Of a DNA stretch of 64,000 nt, positions 1-11,802 are shown one piece after another (position 1 is the first letter of the stretch; every line of letters begins with the position of its first letter). The stretch lies in assembly GCA_016859345.1 (NCBI GenBank), contig CM029115.1:17302501-17366500 (forward strand), written 5' to 3'. The stretch comes from Istiophorus platypterus. Taxonomy: Eukaryota > Chordata > Actinopteri > Istiophoriformes > Istiophoridae. The notes under the pieces are model-generated. The model ran no database searches. It was not told where the DNA came from and was given only the letters and a program-made list of their open reading frames with translations. A program made the translations under genes and the position numbers.

Positions 1-99
1 CAACCTCAAAAGGGAGACACTGGATGAGAGAGGGAAAAAAATACAGAGAGTGTAAAAGGCAGAGACAAATAGATAGAGAGAAAGAAAGGGGGTGACAGC

Positions 100-141
<42 letters not shown>

Positions 142-160
142 CAGAGAGAGAGAAAGTAGG
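1..160. repeat. GA-rich tract with pure (AG)n core
   Basis: The window opens in a purine-rich stretch. The pure AG dinucleotide core is about 103-133, followed by ACAGAGAG variants to about 153. Confidence 0.85.
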
Positions 161-1689
161 TTAGAAGGATGAAGTGGATGTACATGCCAGCATCTTTATT
201 AACAATCAGGGCAATGATTGGGCTTTTGTCATCATTTCTCTTGTTATGAGCCCTCCTTGTACGCAGAACAATGTATTTTCCATCAACAAAATATCACATC
301 ATATTTGATTCAGCAGGCCTTTTCCATTACATTAGCGGTCTGACATGACTCTATGTAACTGGGAATCAGGGGGAAAGGGCCGGATTACACAACGGAACAA
401 GTGCATATCGATTTCACATGTACTGACATTTAGCAAAGTACTTTTCTTCATTTATTTGCAGATAGATTGTCCAGACGACACAAGCTGAACCACCTCTACA
501 GCCATATCATAGAGCCAGTCCAACAGCATGGTCTGCCAGCGGGTGCCTTAGCCTATTGTCATTGATTCTAGCTGTGCTGGGTCAATCCCGATTTACATTC
601 AAACAAGAGGGCAAATCTCTCTAGAGAGCAAAAGAAAACTGGGCCCATGTGCGTTTTGTTCTTTTTAGGTAGGCCAGCTGTCCATCACTCTGTGTCACCG
701 GGGAAATGCCTTGGGCCTGGTCCTCCTCCTTGCCATTCACAGATGGTTATGCAGTGGCATTTCAGCAAAGGTTAACTCATTCCCCCTTCAAATCAGATAT
801 TTGTAATTAGATTCCCATTTCTAATGGGGACATGGAGGCTTCAAGGGCCATTGGTAGAATGTGAAGAATGTTTAAGTGGCCAAAAAATTGCTCACTTGGG
901 GAGTGGAGAGGTATTTATCTCTTTGATTTTAAGGCAGACTAAAAGACGAAAGGGAGGGACTCAATTCATTAGGAAGAAAAACCCCATCAAGGATTACAAT
1001 AAGGCAGCAGCTTTAGCCGGTGGTTAAAGATATATGTACAGTACAGAGCATACACTGTGCACTGCGAGACTAACATCCCAGTTATTTCACTTTTAAGATG
1101 ATGAAAAGTAGGTTACATATATTGTATTCAATTAGCCCCTAATGTGGAATTAGAAAACACATCTTGCAGGTCTACATATTCTACACATCATTAAGTGTGA
1201 TAATACCATTAAGAACAAAAATTTGAGTATGACTAATAGCACCAACCTATCCTCGTAAAAAAGATCATCCTTCAGTGTTGTGTATTTAAGCTCTTTAATA
1301 CTACCAACATTTGTCTAATGCCTAAAAATAGTTAGCTTTAATTATTAAAGCGCACTGTTTACTTCAAGAGCACCCAGCATTATGACTGTGCTGATTTTCC
1401 TTGGCTGAATTTATTGGCAGTTTAAGTGCAATGTGTGTGATATTCAATATGCATCAGGATCAAAACACAACTTTAAGTAAAATCAAATGTTCTTGATTAC
1501 ACTAAATATATATTTGGATTCATTATGCATATATTGTGCTATATTACACACTAAAATCCTGCTAAATATTTATGTGTATGTTCTCATCACTTCTCCCCTT
1601 AAAAATGTACATTCTTTGAACATAACTCATGACCAGCAACATTTGAATAGATTCACACTATAGTAAACATAACTGAAATATAGTCACAA
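161..1689. other. Intronic sequence, no gene seen
   Basis: Unique-looking A+T-rich DNA. A 67-codon open frame at 824-1027 has no recognisable protein character. Nothing else stands out. Confidence 0.6.
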
Positions 1690-1960
1690 ACTTCAAAGGC
1701 TGTGTTTCACTTTCACAAAGCGCAACAGAAGAGAGTCTAAATCTGCCATCATCTTTAAATCATCTCAACTAGATAGTGGGCAAGGCTCCATGGTTAAAAG
1801 CTTCATAAATATCCGGTTATAACCCATCACTGTGAACAGTGACATCTATTTTGACTACTTCGTGAGGCCTTTTACCGAGATCGGGTACAGATGGGAGCCT
1901 ACTGGCATATCAACGGTCCATAAACGCAGAGCAATCTTCACCACTACACCATCTGGTGAG
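1690..1960 (-). repeat. Possible tRNA-derived SINE relic
   Basis: The minus strand carries TGGTGTAGTGG at 1951-1941, a match to the pol III A box of tRNA-derived SINEs (TGGCNNAGTGG). About 30 bases further is a weak B-box-like CGTTGATATGCC (within 1916-1904). The downstream part has no A-rich tail that I can identify. The family is not named, and chance resemblance is possible. Confidence 0.3.
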
Positions 1961-2408
1961 GACTGGTCTCGCTGACAGTTGGTGCAATCAACTCTGCTTT
2001 TCCCGCTGATACCGTCATTATCCCATTACGTTGACTGAGAAAACATCACTTTTACTATTTCGAAGTGCTAACAATAAAGTAAACAGTAGCATTTCGCATA
2101 TGCCACATTGTGTTCACTATACACACGCTGTAATTTCTTAATTGAAACCTAATGTAGGTGTATGTCCAAAGTGAAAACTATTGCAAATACTGCATTAGCC
2201 AGCCAGATCAAGCGCTTTATAGGAAAAAAAATTTGATATGCTGCTTACTATATAAATCACCAAAATATAAAGTTAGATGTATGTTTTTTACTTTTGGTGT
2301 TTATTATTTTATAATTTGTAATTATTACATATCACAATTTTAAAGAAAGACAAGTTCAGTTTCAAAGGGGAACTGCAGGCCAGGAAAAACGTCAAGGTGT
2401 AAACATGC
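1961..2408. other. Intronic sequence, no gene seen
   Basis: A+T-rich, without a recognised repeat or exon. Confidence 0.55.
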
Positions 2409-2504
2409 GGAATTTACTGCTGGCTTTGGTATTTCCTTCTTGACGTCACATTTTTCAGATTGCGCCCACAAAGGTGATAAACATAGTGTAGGGAAGCCAC
2501 AGAT
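2409..2504. repeat. CRE-containing repeat, copy 1
   Basis: This block of about 95 bp is repeated at 2736-2826. Both share TTGGTATTTCC, CTTGACGTCACA, a GTCCACA/GCCCACA stretch, an AACATAGTGTAG/AACCATGTAG stretch, and end in CAGAT. The perfect CRE palindrome TGACGTCA is at 2441-2448. The two copies differ enough to suggest an old duplication or two insertions of one family. Confidence 0.65.
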
Positions 2505-2735
2505 ACCAGTAGTCAAAACTGAAAAAGAAATGTGGTCATAATTGTAATAAATTACTAATACAACTAACATTATTACCTGTCTATTTATCTCTAATTCGGT
2601 ACCTGTAGCAGACAACACACTGTAAATTTTTCTTACAATAAATAACACTTTTCCATGTAATTCTTTTTATACATATAGCTGGTTTCCACTGCACATGCTT
2701 TGAATAAAACACTGATTTAGAGTTGCAGAGCTGCT

Positions 2736-2826
2736 GGATTTATTGCAGGCGTTGGTATTTCCCACTTGACGTCACAAATTTCATAGCTGTGTCCACATAA
2801 GCAATAACCATGTAGAAGCCTCAGAT
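2736..2826. repeat. CRE-containing repeat, copy 2
   Basis: This is the second, diverged copy of the 2409-2504 block in the same orientation, with the perfect CRE palindrome at 2767-2774. The two CREs are 326 bp apart. Confidence 0.65.
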
Positions 2827-3929
2827 TAAAGACTTTTGTTTTGGCTTTTGAATGACAACGACCTGATGAACTAACTCATATGAGAATTACAGCTGTAGCA
2901 AAAAAAGAGTTTTCAATTTCTTTCAATTTTCTGAGAAGTTGAGCAGTCGCCTGGCTGAATGACGCAGTTGATTGAATTGTGCAATACCAAATATTATTGT
3001 ATGATTTGTTCTAAATTCAATGCTGTGTGATTGTTAAGTCGCAGCTGTCTCAACTAGAATACCTGCGCTGTAAGTGTGATTTTACGTGTACAGTGTATTT
3101 TAAGAATAATAAAGACAGTAAATATTCTTTTTGGGTCATGAATTTTTCAATTTCTCCCAGTTTGTAAGCAGTCTTGGGGAAATGTGCGCCCTGAAAATGC
3201 AGAGGCACATGTATATTCAGTTCTTATCCAGCAAGGAGGATGGAGTTTTAATACAGAAAAATATCATATAGAAATATAAATAGAAAAAAAAATGCATTCA
3301 CTGGGGTCACACACTATGTCCAAACTGACCTGCATCCTCATTCAAAAAACTGTCATGGTTATATGAATGCACATATGCAGACAAATGCTCACCATACTTA
3401 CCATGTATTCTGTCAATTGCCATCATTGGAAATGTGATCAGCTGCCGTCAGAGCGTAAATAGGACAAATTAGACGCTGCATTGTACATTTCAGTAAGAGC
3501 TTCTTATCCAGGCAATCGCCTGCTCACCCTGCTGGGTCGAGTACATGTTGAGGTTTTGTAAAATTAATTACTCACCAGGCAGAAGGCTGTATTGTATTCA
3601 CTTTAAACCTTATTAATGGGCTTGTTAATGTTACTAACAATTACCAATCTCCACTGCTGCTATAGTCACAATGTTTACCAAAGCTAGCAGCCCTTTATGT
3701 CTTTGGTTCAGTGACAGGTGTAGATAGTTTAACTAACAGGTAATACAAGCTAGGTATCTTTTTTTTTCATTATTTCTGCAACACAGTGTGCATACTGTGT
3801 GTCTTCCGTATGATACTTGATAAATGGTAAACAATGTGCCTTTAATAAAAAAAAGACCCTGCAATGTCTAAGATTAAGAAAATTAGGGCAATACTTTTTT
3901 CCATGCCGGCACACTGACGCCGCCAACCC
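2827..3929. other. Intronic sequence, no gene seen
   Basis: A+T-rich DNA with no recognised exon or repeat. Confidence 0.55.
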
Positions 3930-3952
3930 ATATATATATATATATATATATA
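3930..3952. repeat. (TA)n microsatellite
   Basis: Pure TA dinucleotides, about 11 units. Confidence 0.95.
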
Positions 3953-4099
3953 GTAGACAATAGCATCCCCAAAGCAAAAAAAAACCCTTTTACTCTGAAG
4001 CACTTATATAACAATTACTGGAATTTTACTGCTTTTGAATTTGTTGTGGTTTTCAGTTGAGAGCTGTGAGTTGTTACAGATATAGACAGGTGACAAGAT

Positions 4100-4136
4100 A
4101 CATACACCAATCAGCCACAACAATAACACTGGCAGT
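4100..4136. mobile_element. Short Tc1-like terminus fragment
   Basis: ACACCAATCAGCCACAACA followed by an AATAACACTG stretch resembles the terminal sequence of a fish DNA-transposon family whose ends read like ACACCGATCAGCCATAACA. Only one end, under 40 bp, is visible and no partner end was found nearby. Confidence 0.4.
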
Positions 4137-4856
4137 TACCCGTTTCTTGTTTTCTGTAACCCAACTGCGTAGACCTACAGTTTGCTGCCACTCTTCCTCC
4201 CTAAATATTTGTATCCATCCCACCCACTACTCTCCACACCTCCATTCCCAGCCATGGTGTCAGCTCTGTTGCTCAACCCATCCAAAAATAGACTTTTCCT
4301 GCATTGCACCAACGTTGTGTCACTGTTGCAGCTCGACTGGCTCCCACTGCACTGGCTGACTTGTCTGAGCCTTAATCACAGCAGTGGATGGACTGAGTGT
4401 CTAACCGAGTGTGATTAGTAATTCCTCTGAGGGATGATATGACCCAATGATGACCTCCGGTGATACGCTAATTACTGTAGGCTCAAGGGAAATGCACGTC
4501 TGCTGTTACACTGAAAGAATGAAGAAGAACTTAACTTAGATCCTGTAGTTTTTTTCAGGCAATGTATCTAATTATCAGCAGTGGGGAAAAATCCACAAAT
4601 AGATCTTGAAATTGAAAATCTAATTATTATTTCAAGTTTTGTCGAGCTATTTATTGAGTGTTTTAGAATTTCATGTGAGACTGAGACTTACTGGAATTAC
4701 TTACTTTCCCAATCTGTTCTGTTTAATCTATGGCATCTAGCATGTTACCACATAATGGATTTAATTTCCCTTAACTGTTAAAGTGTTTTGAAAGAGTATT
4801 TTCTTTTTTTTAATTTGCTTTCAACTCACAAGAGAGGCGTTCAAAAACAGTTTTTG
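4137..4856. other. Intronic sequence, no gene seen
   Basis: Overlapping short open frames at 4057-4418 are Cys/Ser/His-rich and show no known domain. They probably reflect local CT richness. The remainder is A+T-rich. Confidence 0.5.
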
Positions 4857-4912
4857 AGACATAGCTGATTTTATCAGATACCTGATGGTATCTGATAAAA
4901 TCAGCTATGTCT
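4857..4912. repeat. Perfect 26-bp inverted repeat with 4-base loop
   Basis: The left arm at 4857-4882 (AGACATAGCTGATTTT...) is the exact reverse complement of the right arm at 4887-4912, separated by TGAT. Outer flanks are only loosely complementary. The perfect arms suggest a recent origin, for example a template-switch event, rather than an old transposon. Confidence 0.95.
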
Positions 4913-5396
4913 TTTAAGACATGACAGTTTTTATCTCTTGGTATGAACATGCGTCACCACACGGGGAAATCCCCGTTTAATAATTTATAAAGCAAATGTG
5001 TAAGACAAACTGTGACGCGTTTGTATTTTGTCATGGTATATGGAAAAAATTCGGGTAAACTTGTGTAGATAATCTATTGAACACAAAATTGAATCCTCCT
5101 ATAATGCAATGTGGCTGTGTGCTGCAGTTTATTATTTTTAAATGCTTTTGAAAAAAAACAGGGAAAACAGCAGAAAGCCTGTGGAAAGACAACAAATCTG
5201 TATAACTGATCTTAATGATGCCTGCATTAGACTCCTGAGCCTCCACACTGTGTAAATGTTCACTTTGGTAGTTTATTCAAGAACAATAAATACAGAACAG
5301 ATACACATTGTGCATTTTTTCATGCGATGAATGATGAGTTAACAAGACTAAAAGTCTACAGCCAAGTGTCGATTCACACCTCACTGAGCTTGAAGC
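4913..5396. other. Intronic sequence, no gene seen
   Basis: A+T-rich sequence without a recognised feature. A 71-codon minus-strand frame at 5031-5246 has no protein character. Confidence 0.5.
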
Positions 5397-5925
5397 TTAG
5401 CCTTGAGCTAAAACCTTAGCCTGCTAACATGCTCATAATGACAATGGTAACATGCTGATGCTTAGAAGGTATAATGTTCACCGTCTTAGTTTAGCGTGTT
5501 AACATCTAACATTTGCTGATTAGCAAAAAACCCAAAGTACAGCTGAGGCGGATGGATATGTCATTTGCAGGTATTTGGTCATAAACCAAAGTATTACAAA
5601 AATGGAAAATTTGACCTGTTGGTGGCGCTGGATGAAAAGTCTGGGATCACTAGAACGATATCTATTCATCCTGAGCGGAACATGAATGTCTGTCAAATTT
5701 CATCGTAATCCATTCAAGAGATGTTGAGACATTTCACTTAAAACCACAATTATCGGCATCTTGGTGACGCTAGAAGAAAGGTCATCAGGATTCATCTGGG
5801 AACATGAATATCTGTACAGTTATGTATATTAAGTAGTTGCTGATTCATTCTGGACCAGAGTGGTGGACCAGCTGACCAACAAGCAGACACTGCCGTCCCT
5901 AGGGCCATGTCGCTAGCAAGGCTAA
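5397..5925. mobile_element. Percomorph interspersed repeat (non-autonomous element)
   Basis: The text contains GCTAACATGCT, AAAGTACAGCTGAGGC, GCAGGTATTTGGTCATAAAC, TGGTGGCGCT, TTCATCCTGAG, ATGAATGTCTGT, a TTTCATCGTAATCCATTC-type stretch, GTGGTGGACC and CCTAGGGCCATG in order. This is the layout of a repeat very common in introns of percomorph fish. The ends read TTAGCCTTG (5397-5405) and its complement CAAGGCTAA (5917-5925), so it looks like a small terminal-inverted-repeat element. The superfamily is not certain and no clear target duplication was seen. Confidence 0.75.
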
Positions 5926-8900
5926 GTACAATCACAGAGGGAAGGAGGAGGAGAACAAGACAAAAACAGCTAATTGAAAACAGCTACTGAGATAAAGCCT
6001 GAAAACACAAAGGATGAACAAAGGATGTGACTTAGAGATGTGAATAATTATAATGAAGGAAATCTGTGTAATGGAAATACATTGCAAGGCTTTTCTCCCA
6101 TGTTTTTCCTCTAACTGCCCTAAACACGATTAAAGGGCATGAATTATGAAGAAGGAGCAACATGTAGGAAAGAGCAGTGTGGGGGACTTGTGTGACATTA
6201 AACTGTTAAAGTAATTACATGTTAGGAGGAGGCTTGCAGACTGTAAAATGATCTTACCCTGAAAATGGCTCAGTCTGTGACATTCTGTCTGCAAACTGTA
6301 GAAGAAACCACGGAATTCTGTCACACAGAACAGCACACGCCCTTCCAAATACTTGTATAATTGGCTCATGTTTACATGCACGGTAATAAAACATAAGCCA
6401 GCAGGCAGCGTCAGTACAAAAGTTACAAAACCGGTACAAACACAAAATTAAAAAAAAAAATAATAAAATGTTTGTTAGATGTCATCTGCAGTGTTACAAG
6501 TCCTTAAAGAGCAATAAAAGGGGAAAGAGTGATATACAACTTGACTGGTATGAGGATAGATACATCAAAAAAGTGAAACAAAACCACTAGGGTGCACTGT
6601 CCTAAATTATAAAGTGAAAAATCAGTGTAAATTCATAAAACACAAAAAAACAATGGGTTACTTTAGTTATTCTCTGATTTTCCTCTTATACATTCCTCTG
6701 GATGCGGGTAACCCACCTAAATAGTAAAGCCCTCAGCCAATTAGATTTCCGCGCATTTCTTGCCTCCGTTTAAAAACCTGTACAATATTGCAGTTTACCG
6801 TTTGATTGATTTAAAAGCCAGCCAAAATGATGAAATGTTCAGCAATTGACCTGGAAAAATAACTTCCCTAACCAAAAGTAAGCTTTTTATTTGCAGCAGT
6901 GCTCTGCAAATCTGATATCAGTGTAACATTTTGGTGCGTAGACCATTACAATTATATTCTCAACCTCCCTGTCAGAATGACTTTACTTCTCAGTGTTAAC
7001 AAACTGACAGCGTTGAGAAAAGGAATGATAAATTTCTTCTTTCCCAACAAAACTAAACCTGTTAAAACATCTTTTGGGTTTTTCCCTGGAACATACTGAG
7101 CAATTGTTTGTAACCATAACCATTTGTGATCATTAATTACACACAGACTTCCGAGTAAAACGTTTCATTATGATCACATTACCTTTTGTTGTTGATGTGT
7201 TAGTATTACACCAATAATGTTTTACTCCTTGACTGTCATGGCAATGATAGCATTCTGGGTTTTGATTTTTCACTGGTGTGACAGGAAAGGCTGAGGAGCA
7301 GACAGGAATGGCCTCAACACCCCTGCCTGCTGTCATGGCTCCCATGACATTTAAAAGTCAAACTTTCACCCCCTTTTCATCCACACCTCACCATCCCCAA
7401 ATGAATCTTGTCAGCCCACTAAGAACCCCGGGGAGGAGGGAAGTGGCCTCCAGTCAGAGACAGTCGAGGAGACAAATGGACAGAAGAACCAGAGAAAACA
7501 TTGAATATTTTCATGTTTTCAGAGAAAAGGTATTGTAAGTGACTGATGTGGGATAAGTGCTCTGATAAATGAAGGTGTAAAGAGAGGAGAAGAGAAGAAC
7601 GGAGGAACATAAAGTGGAGAACATTCCAGTAAATGTTTTATAAGATGCAGTGTTGTACAACCACAGATGGGATGGGAGGGGAAAATGGAGTTTTAAGATG
7701 TGTAAAGATTCTGTGAAAGTCAGTGTGGGGGTGGATGCGAGAAGCGATCCGTGTAAAGCTTGTTACATTTGTGAGAAATCTGTGTGAGGCCGTTGCAGGT
7801 TAAGGTTAACAGGATGAACAATAACGAGAACCTCGTCATTCACTCTCACACACGTACTGCTAGCTGGCTAGGAAGCAAGCACAGTTTTCTAGTTGTTGTA
7901 ATAGGAAACGGTTGATGAAATATAGTATAGGTCACAAAGTAAAGTCTGCCGCTTAATGATTCACACCTAAACGCAAACAGATGTTAGGTCCTTAAGAAAT
8001 GCCTTTTCAGTTTTGCATATGTGAACTTGTGGCTAAAAACATGCAAATGTGAATGACTGTGCGTGTCATGAATGCTTGCATGTGTGAACAAGCATATGGA
8101 TATGCCTTTCTGTACATCTGTGTGCGTTTGCATGCTCCAACAGGCAGGCGAGGAAAGGAAAATTAACCACAACTCAGAATCTTTACGACATGAGATCAAA
8201 GGAAGAACCTACCACTTTACTGGAAGCTATAAACCATCTGCTGGATCATATTTGTTGAAAACAGTCACAGAAATTTTACTTCTTAGTGAAGATTAGTAGC
8301 AGTAAGCGAAAAGATCCCCCGCTCAACTGGCAGACCCCCTCACTGACAGGTATTCACCCCACTGGAGGGCCTGTTAAAGAACATTCCCCCCTGGGATATG
8401 TTATATAAAGCCCCTGGTGATCAATATACTATAGGAATTACTTTATAATGAAGTGGTATAGCCACTCTCGCACGAACCACACCATCTGCTGTAGTTACTG
8501 GTTTCCTACATTTCAAGGAAGAATTTTCAACAACCTGCAGAAAACATTTCTGAACTCTCTGAATTTTGCTTTTGTTATATGTGTGGGCGGAGGGAGCAAT
8601 GTGACCATGACAGCATAATGGGTTTTCCTGGTCAATAAAAGTGTGAAGTGCTTCCACTTCCTTAAAACGCTGCTTAAAGCATGACTTTTGAGACCAATGT
8701 CAGTGGGAGAAATTACCAATTTTTTTTCACTCTATGATTGTGTCAGTAGTATGCGTGAGTAGTGGACAACTAAACTGGTTAAACTTGATGTTTGGACATT
8801 TAAAATAACCTCACACAATCAACAAACTGGATTGCAGGTGCACAGGGAATATGTATCCCGATTTATGACACTAATACTGGACTGCCATCTCAGCTCTGAA

Positions 8901-11745
8901 ATTTACTTTAGTGAGCGGTTCATAAAATTCAACTCAGGATGAATGGTTAGAATGTAAACTCAAGGATAGTATGCTACGCTTTTAGTCACTTACAAGATGG
9001 GAAAAACATCTGGTGGGCTTAAGGCGTTAAAAAACTTATTTACTATGACCAAGATAAGTTGTCTTCATTTAAGACTCTGACAAACTATTTTCTCAAATCA
9101 CTCTCTTACCAAGAGCAATGGCGTCCTACATGAAGACAACATTCAGTGTTTCTCAGCAAACTTCAGGTGGGTGGATCCTTGAGGTCTGACAAACTTGTTG
9201 AATTCATTTCCTTCTTGATAAAACATTTGTAAAATTGATTTTTTTAAGCATTAAAAATCCTGCAGGTATGGTAGCTAGTGGTCTTCTTCCTTTCCTTTTA
9301 CTGGTGCATTGCTACAGTTCTGGCAATATTACTGCCACTTTTGGCACTTTAGTGCGACAGTGTGAAACCATTGCCAGGGCTATATACTGCTAAAAAAAAA
9401 TCTCATCAAACCACATTAACATAGGCCTGATGAAGCAGTTTGGAGTTTTTAAATATTAACCGGTTAATAAATAAGGACTCTAGATATTTTCTTACGAACT
9501 TTATTTTTGACTGTTACTTATTTAGTTAACAAAGATTTAATGTTACATAGAATACTTACTACAATACTTTGAAACCAAGCTTTCAGGTTCTTTAAAGTCA
9601 ATACAAACATGGAAAATTGAATATGTGTTCAGGTTCCAGTGCTGGCTGGTTTCTCAGTGACTGAAAAAGAGTTAAAGGAAACGGTGATCTAGGACCATGA
9701 CCTGTAGTTAACAGTCCTTGACCTGGGTTAGGAAATACAAGTATTGTGATGTAATGTCATACCATCAACTTATTGCCAGGTATTGCTAACAGATAATTAA
9801 TTCATTAAAATTTACCCAGAAATATAAGGTACATGCACATTTTCAAACTCCACGCTAGAATGTGGATTTTTCCTTTACATGCATCATTGGTTGGCGCCTT
9901 TTTCTATATGTGACCCTACACAGTGACTTCTGCTGTGAGAGGAGCAAACAAATAGTGAGATCAAGTCTTCTGTTATTGCCATCATTACAGTTGTCAAGGT
10001 AATGGATATAGCATGCTGAAATGACTGCCTCTCATGGCAGGGCCATCTAATGTCCAAGCCTGGCCAGGTTGTGTAAAATGAAAGAATGAGCAGAGAGGAA
10101 AAAAATTAGGTTTAAAGTAGATTTGTTGATGTCTAAATGATTCTATAAAAATAATTGCAAGGATCTTTTTAAACCCTTTTCCCGAAACATTACAGATTTG
10201 AATTCACTCTTTCCCTCATATCTACCTCTCTGTCTATTTTTTTTCATGAGAGGTAATAACCGCGGCGTATTACTCTGTTTTATTTTAAGTGAATAGGCAT
10301 GTAACAAGTACCCATACAAAAAATGTTGCTGTCGCCAACTGTGACTCCAGCATTTTTTGCAGGATGATATGCTGCAGAGAATGAGTGGGTGCGGCTGAAT
10401 GCATGAATACACACAGAGAATACAGATAAACTACAAGGAAGGCATGGACAGAAATATATAGGGAGAGCAAAGCAGAGACAAAATAGAAAAAGGGAGAACA
10501 AACAGAATACTGATCGGACACATCTACAAGTTGGACACATCTATAAGCTGCTGCATTGTGGCAAAAACTTTCCTACCACGCGTCAGCACAAAAGATCCCC
10601 TAATCCAACCCGAAGACAACTCCACAGCTCAAATAACTGCTACACTCTGTACGTGCATACACAAAAAAGTAGAGAGGGATGAGGACAGAATGAGAGAGAG
10701 TGAGAGGAAGGGTGATAGTGTAAGAACAGCATAGTTACATAATAGAATAGAAGCAGCATGGGAGCTACCAAAGGGAAGCTCCTGGGCTTCTGCAAGTCGC
10801 AGAATGACGCATAGCCCTCACACATGCTCAAACACATACCCACCACTCTCACTGCAGCAAATGGCACACATTGATGTGCTCTAGCAAGAGAAGCCACTCC
10901 CACACATTTATCATAATCTAGCTCAGGGCAGGAGGAGTGACTATACATTTATTACAGTAATGCCTAGTAGCAGATGAGCAGAAATGCAACATGTACCATC
11001 AATTTAATCCATAAACTATGTACATGCCATGAGCTATGGACAGTGAGAACCCCTGTCATAAGTCAACCAAAAAAAATTAAGGGTCTGGTTAAACGAGAAG
11101 AAGCCTAATTGGAATCAGAAAGTTTCACGAGAGCTTTTTCACACATCTGCATGCGGTTCGTGGGATGGTGAATGGTGTCATTAGACACGTTTAGCTCTAC
11201 TGCTGGATGTGTGGTGTAAGATGTTGTGCCTCTGCAAAGATGGATGGCTGGTTGAACTAACCTACACATCTTTATATATTTTGAAATGTCACTATTAACA
11301 AAGAAGTAAGATCAAGCTTGCTGATTACACGTTGCCATGGCAAACATGGATGATCCCATGTTTTTCAAACAAGTTAGCTCCAAACACCGATGCCGAATTC
11401 ACCGAATTCATATGCATAACTCTTCCTTACTAAAATATATTACAGAATATTGATTGTGACAGTAACACACGTTTCGGAGCCTCTGCATTTCCAGGTGTGT
11501 TAGACCCGTTTTCATTAATTACAATTGCATCAGAGTGCCAAGAATGTTGTGTTTTTATAGCCTATCAAGAGGGAGAGAGCTAAAACGATGCTAATAGCCA
11601 AATCGTTTCCAACCCCACCATCCATCTCTGTCTTTCTCTTGAGCTGTCTCTAAACATAAAACATGCCTCTCTGGCAATCAATCTTCTTTGGTAGCTATTT
11701 TTACACCAAGGCATGACTGCAGGCACACAAACGCTCCCTCTCTCA
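5926..11745. other. Intronic sequence, no gene seen
   Basis: About 5.8 kb with no recognised exon or transposon. An 86-codon plus-strand frame at 7278-7538, rich in Pro, Ser and Arg, lacks convincing splice context or homology that I recognise. The stretch at 10430-10730 is purine-rich. Confidence 0.5.
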
Positions 11746-11802
11746 AACACACACACACACACACGCACACACACACACACACATTCAAACACACACACAC
11801 AC
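11746..11802. repeat. (CA)n microsatellite, interrupted
   Basis: ACAC runs broken by ACGCAC at about 11764 and by ATTCAA near 11782. Confidence 0.95.

Noticed and set aside
4057..4418. Cys/Ser/His-rich overlapping open frames
   Set aside because: Two overlapping frames in CT-rich sequence, without domain, splice or start support.
7278..7538. Pro/Ser/Arg-rich open frame considered as an exon
   Set aside because: No match to any PDE4D exon or other family that I recognise, and it is on the wrong strand for pde4d.
9985..10025. ATTACAGTTGT considered as a miR-582 homologue (the human microRNA lies in a PDE4D intron)
   Set aside because: Only the seed-like bases agree. There is no complementary arm nearby and no hairpin.
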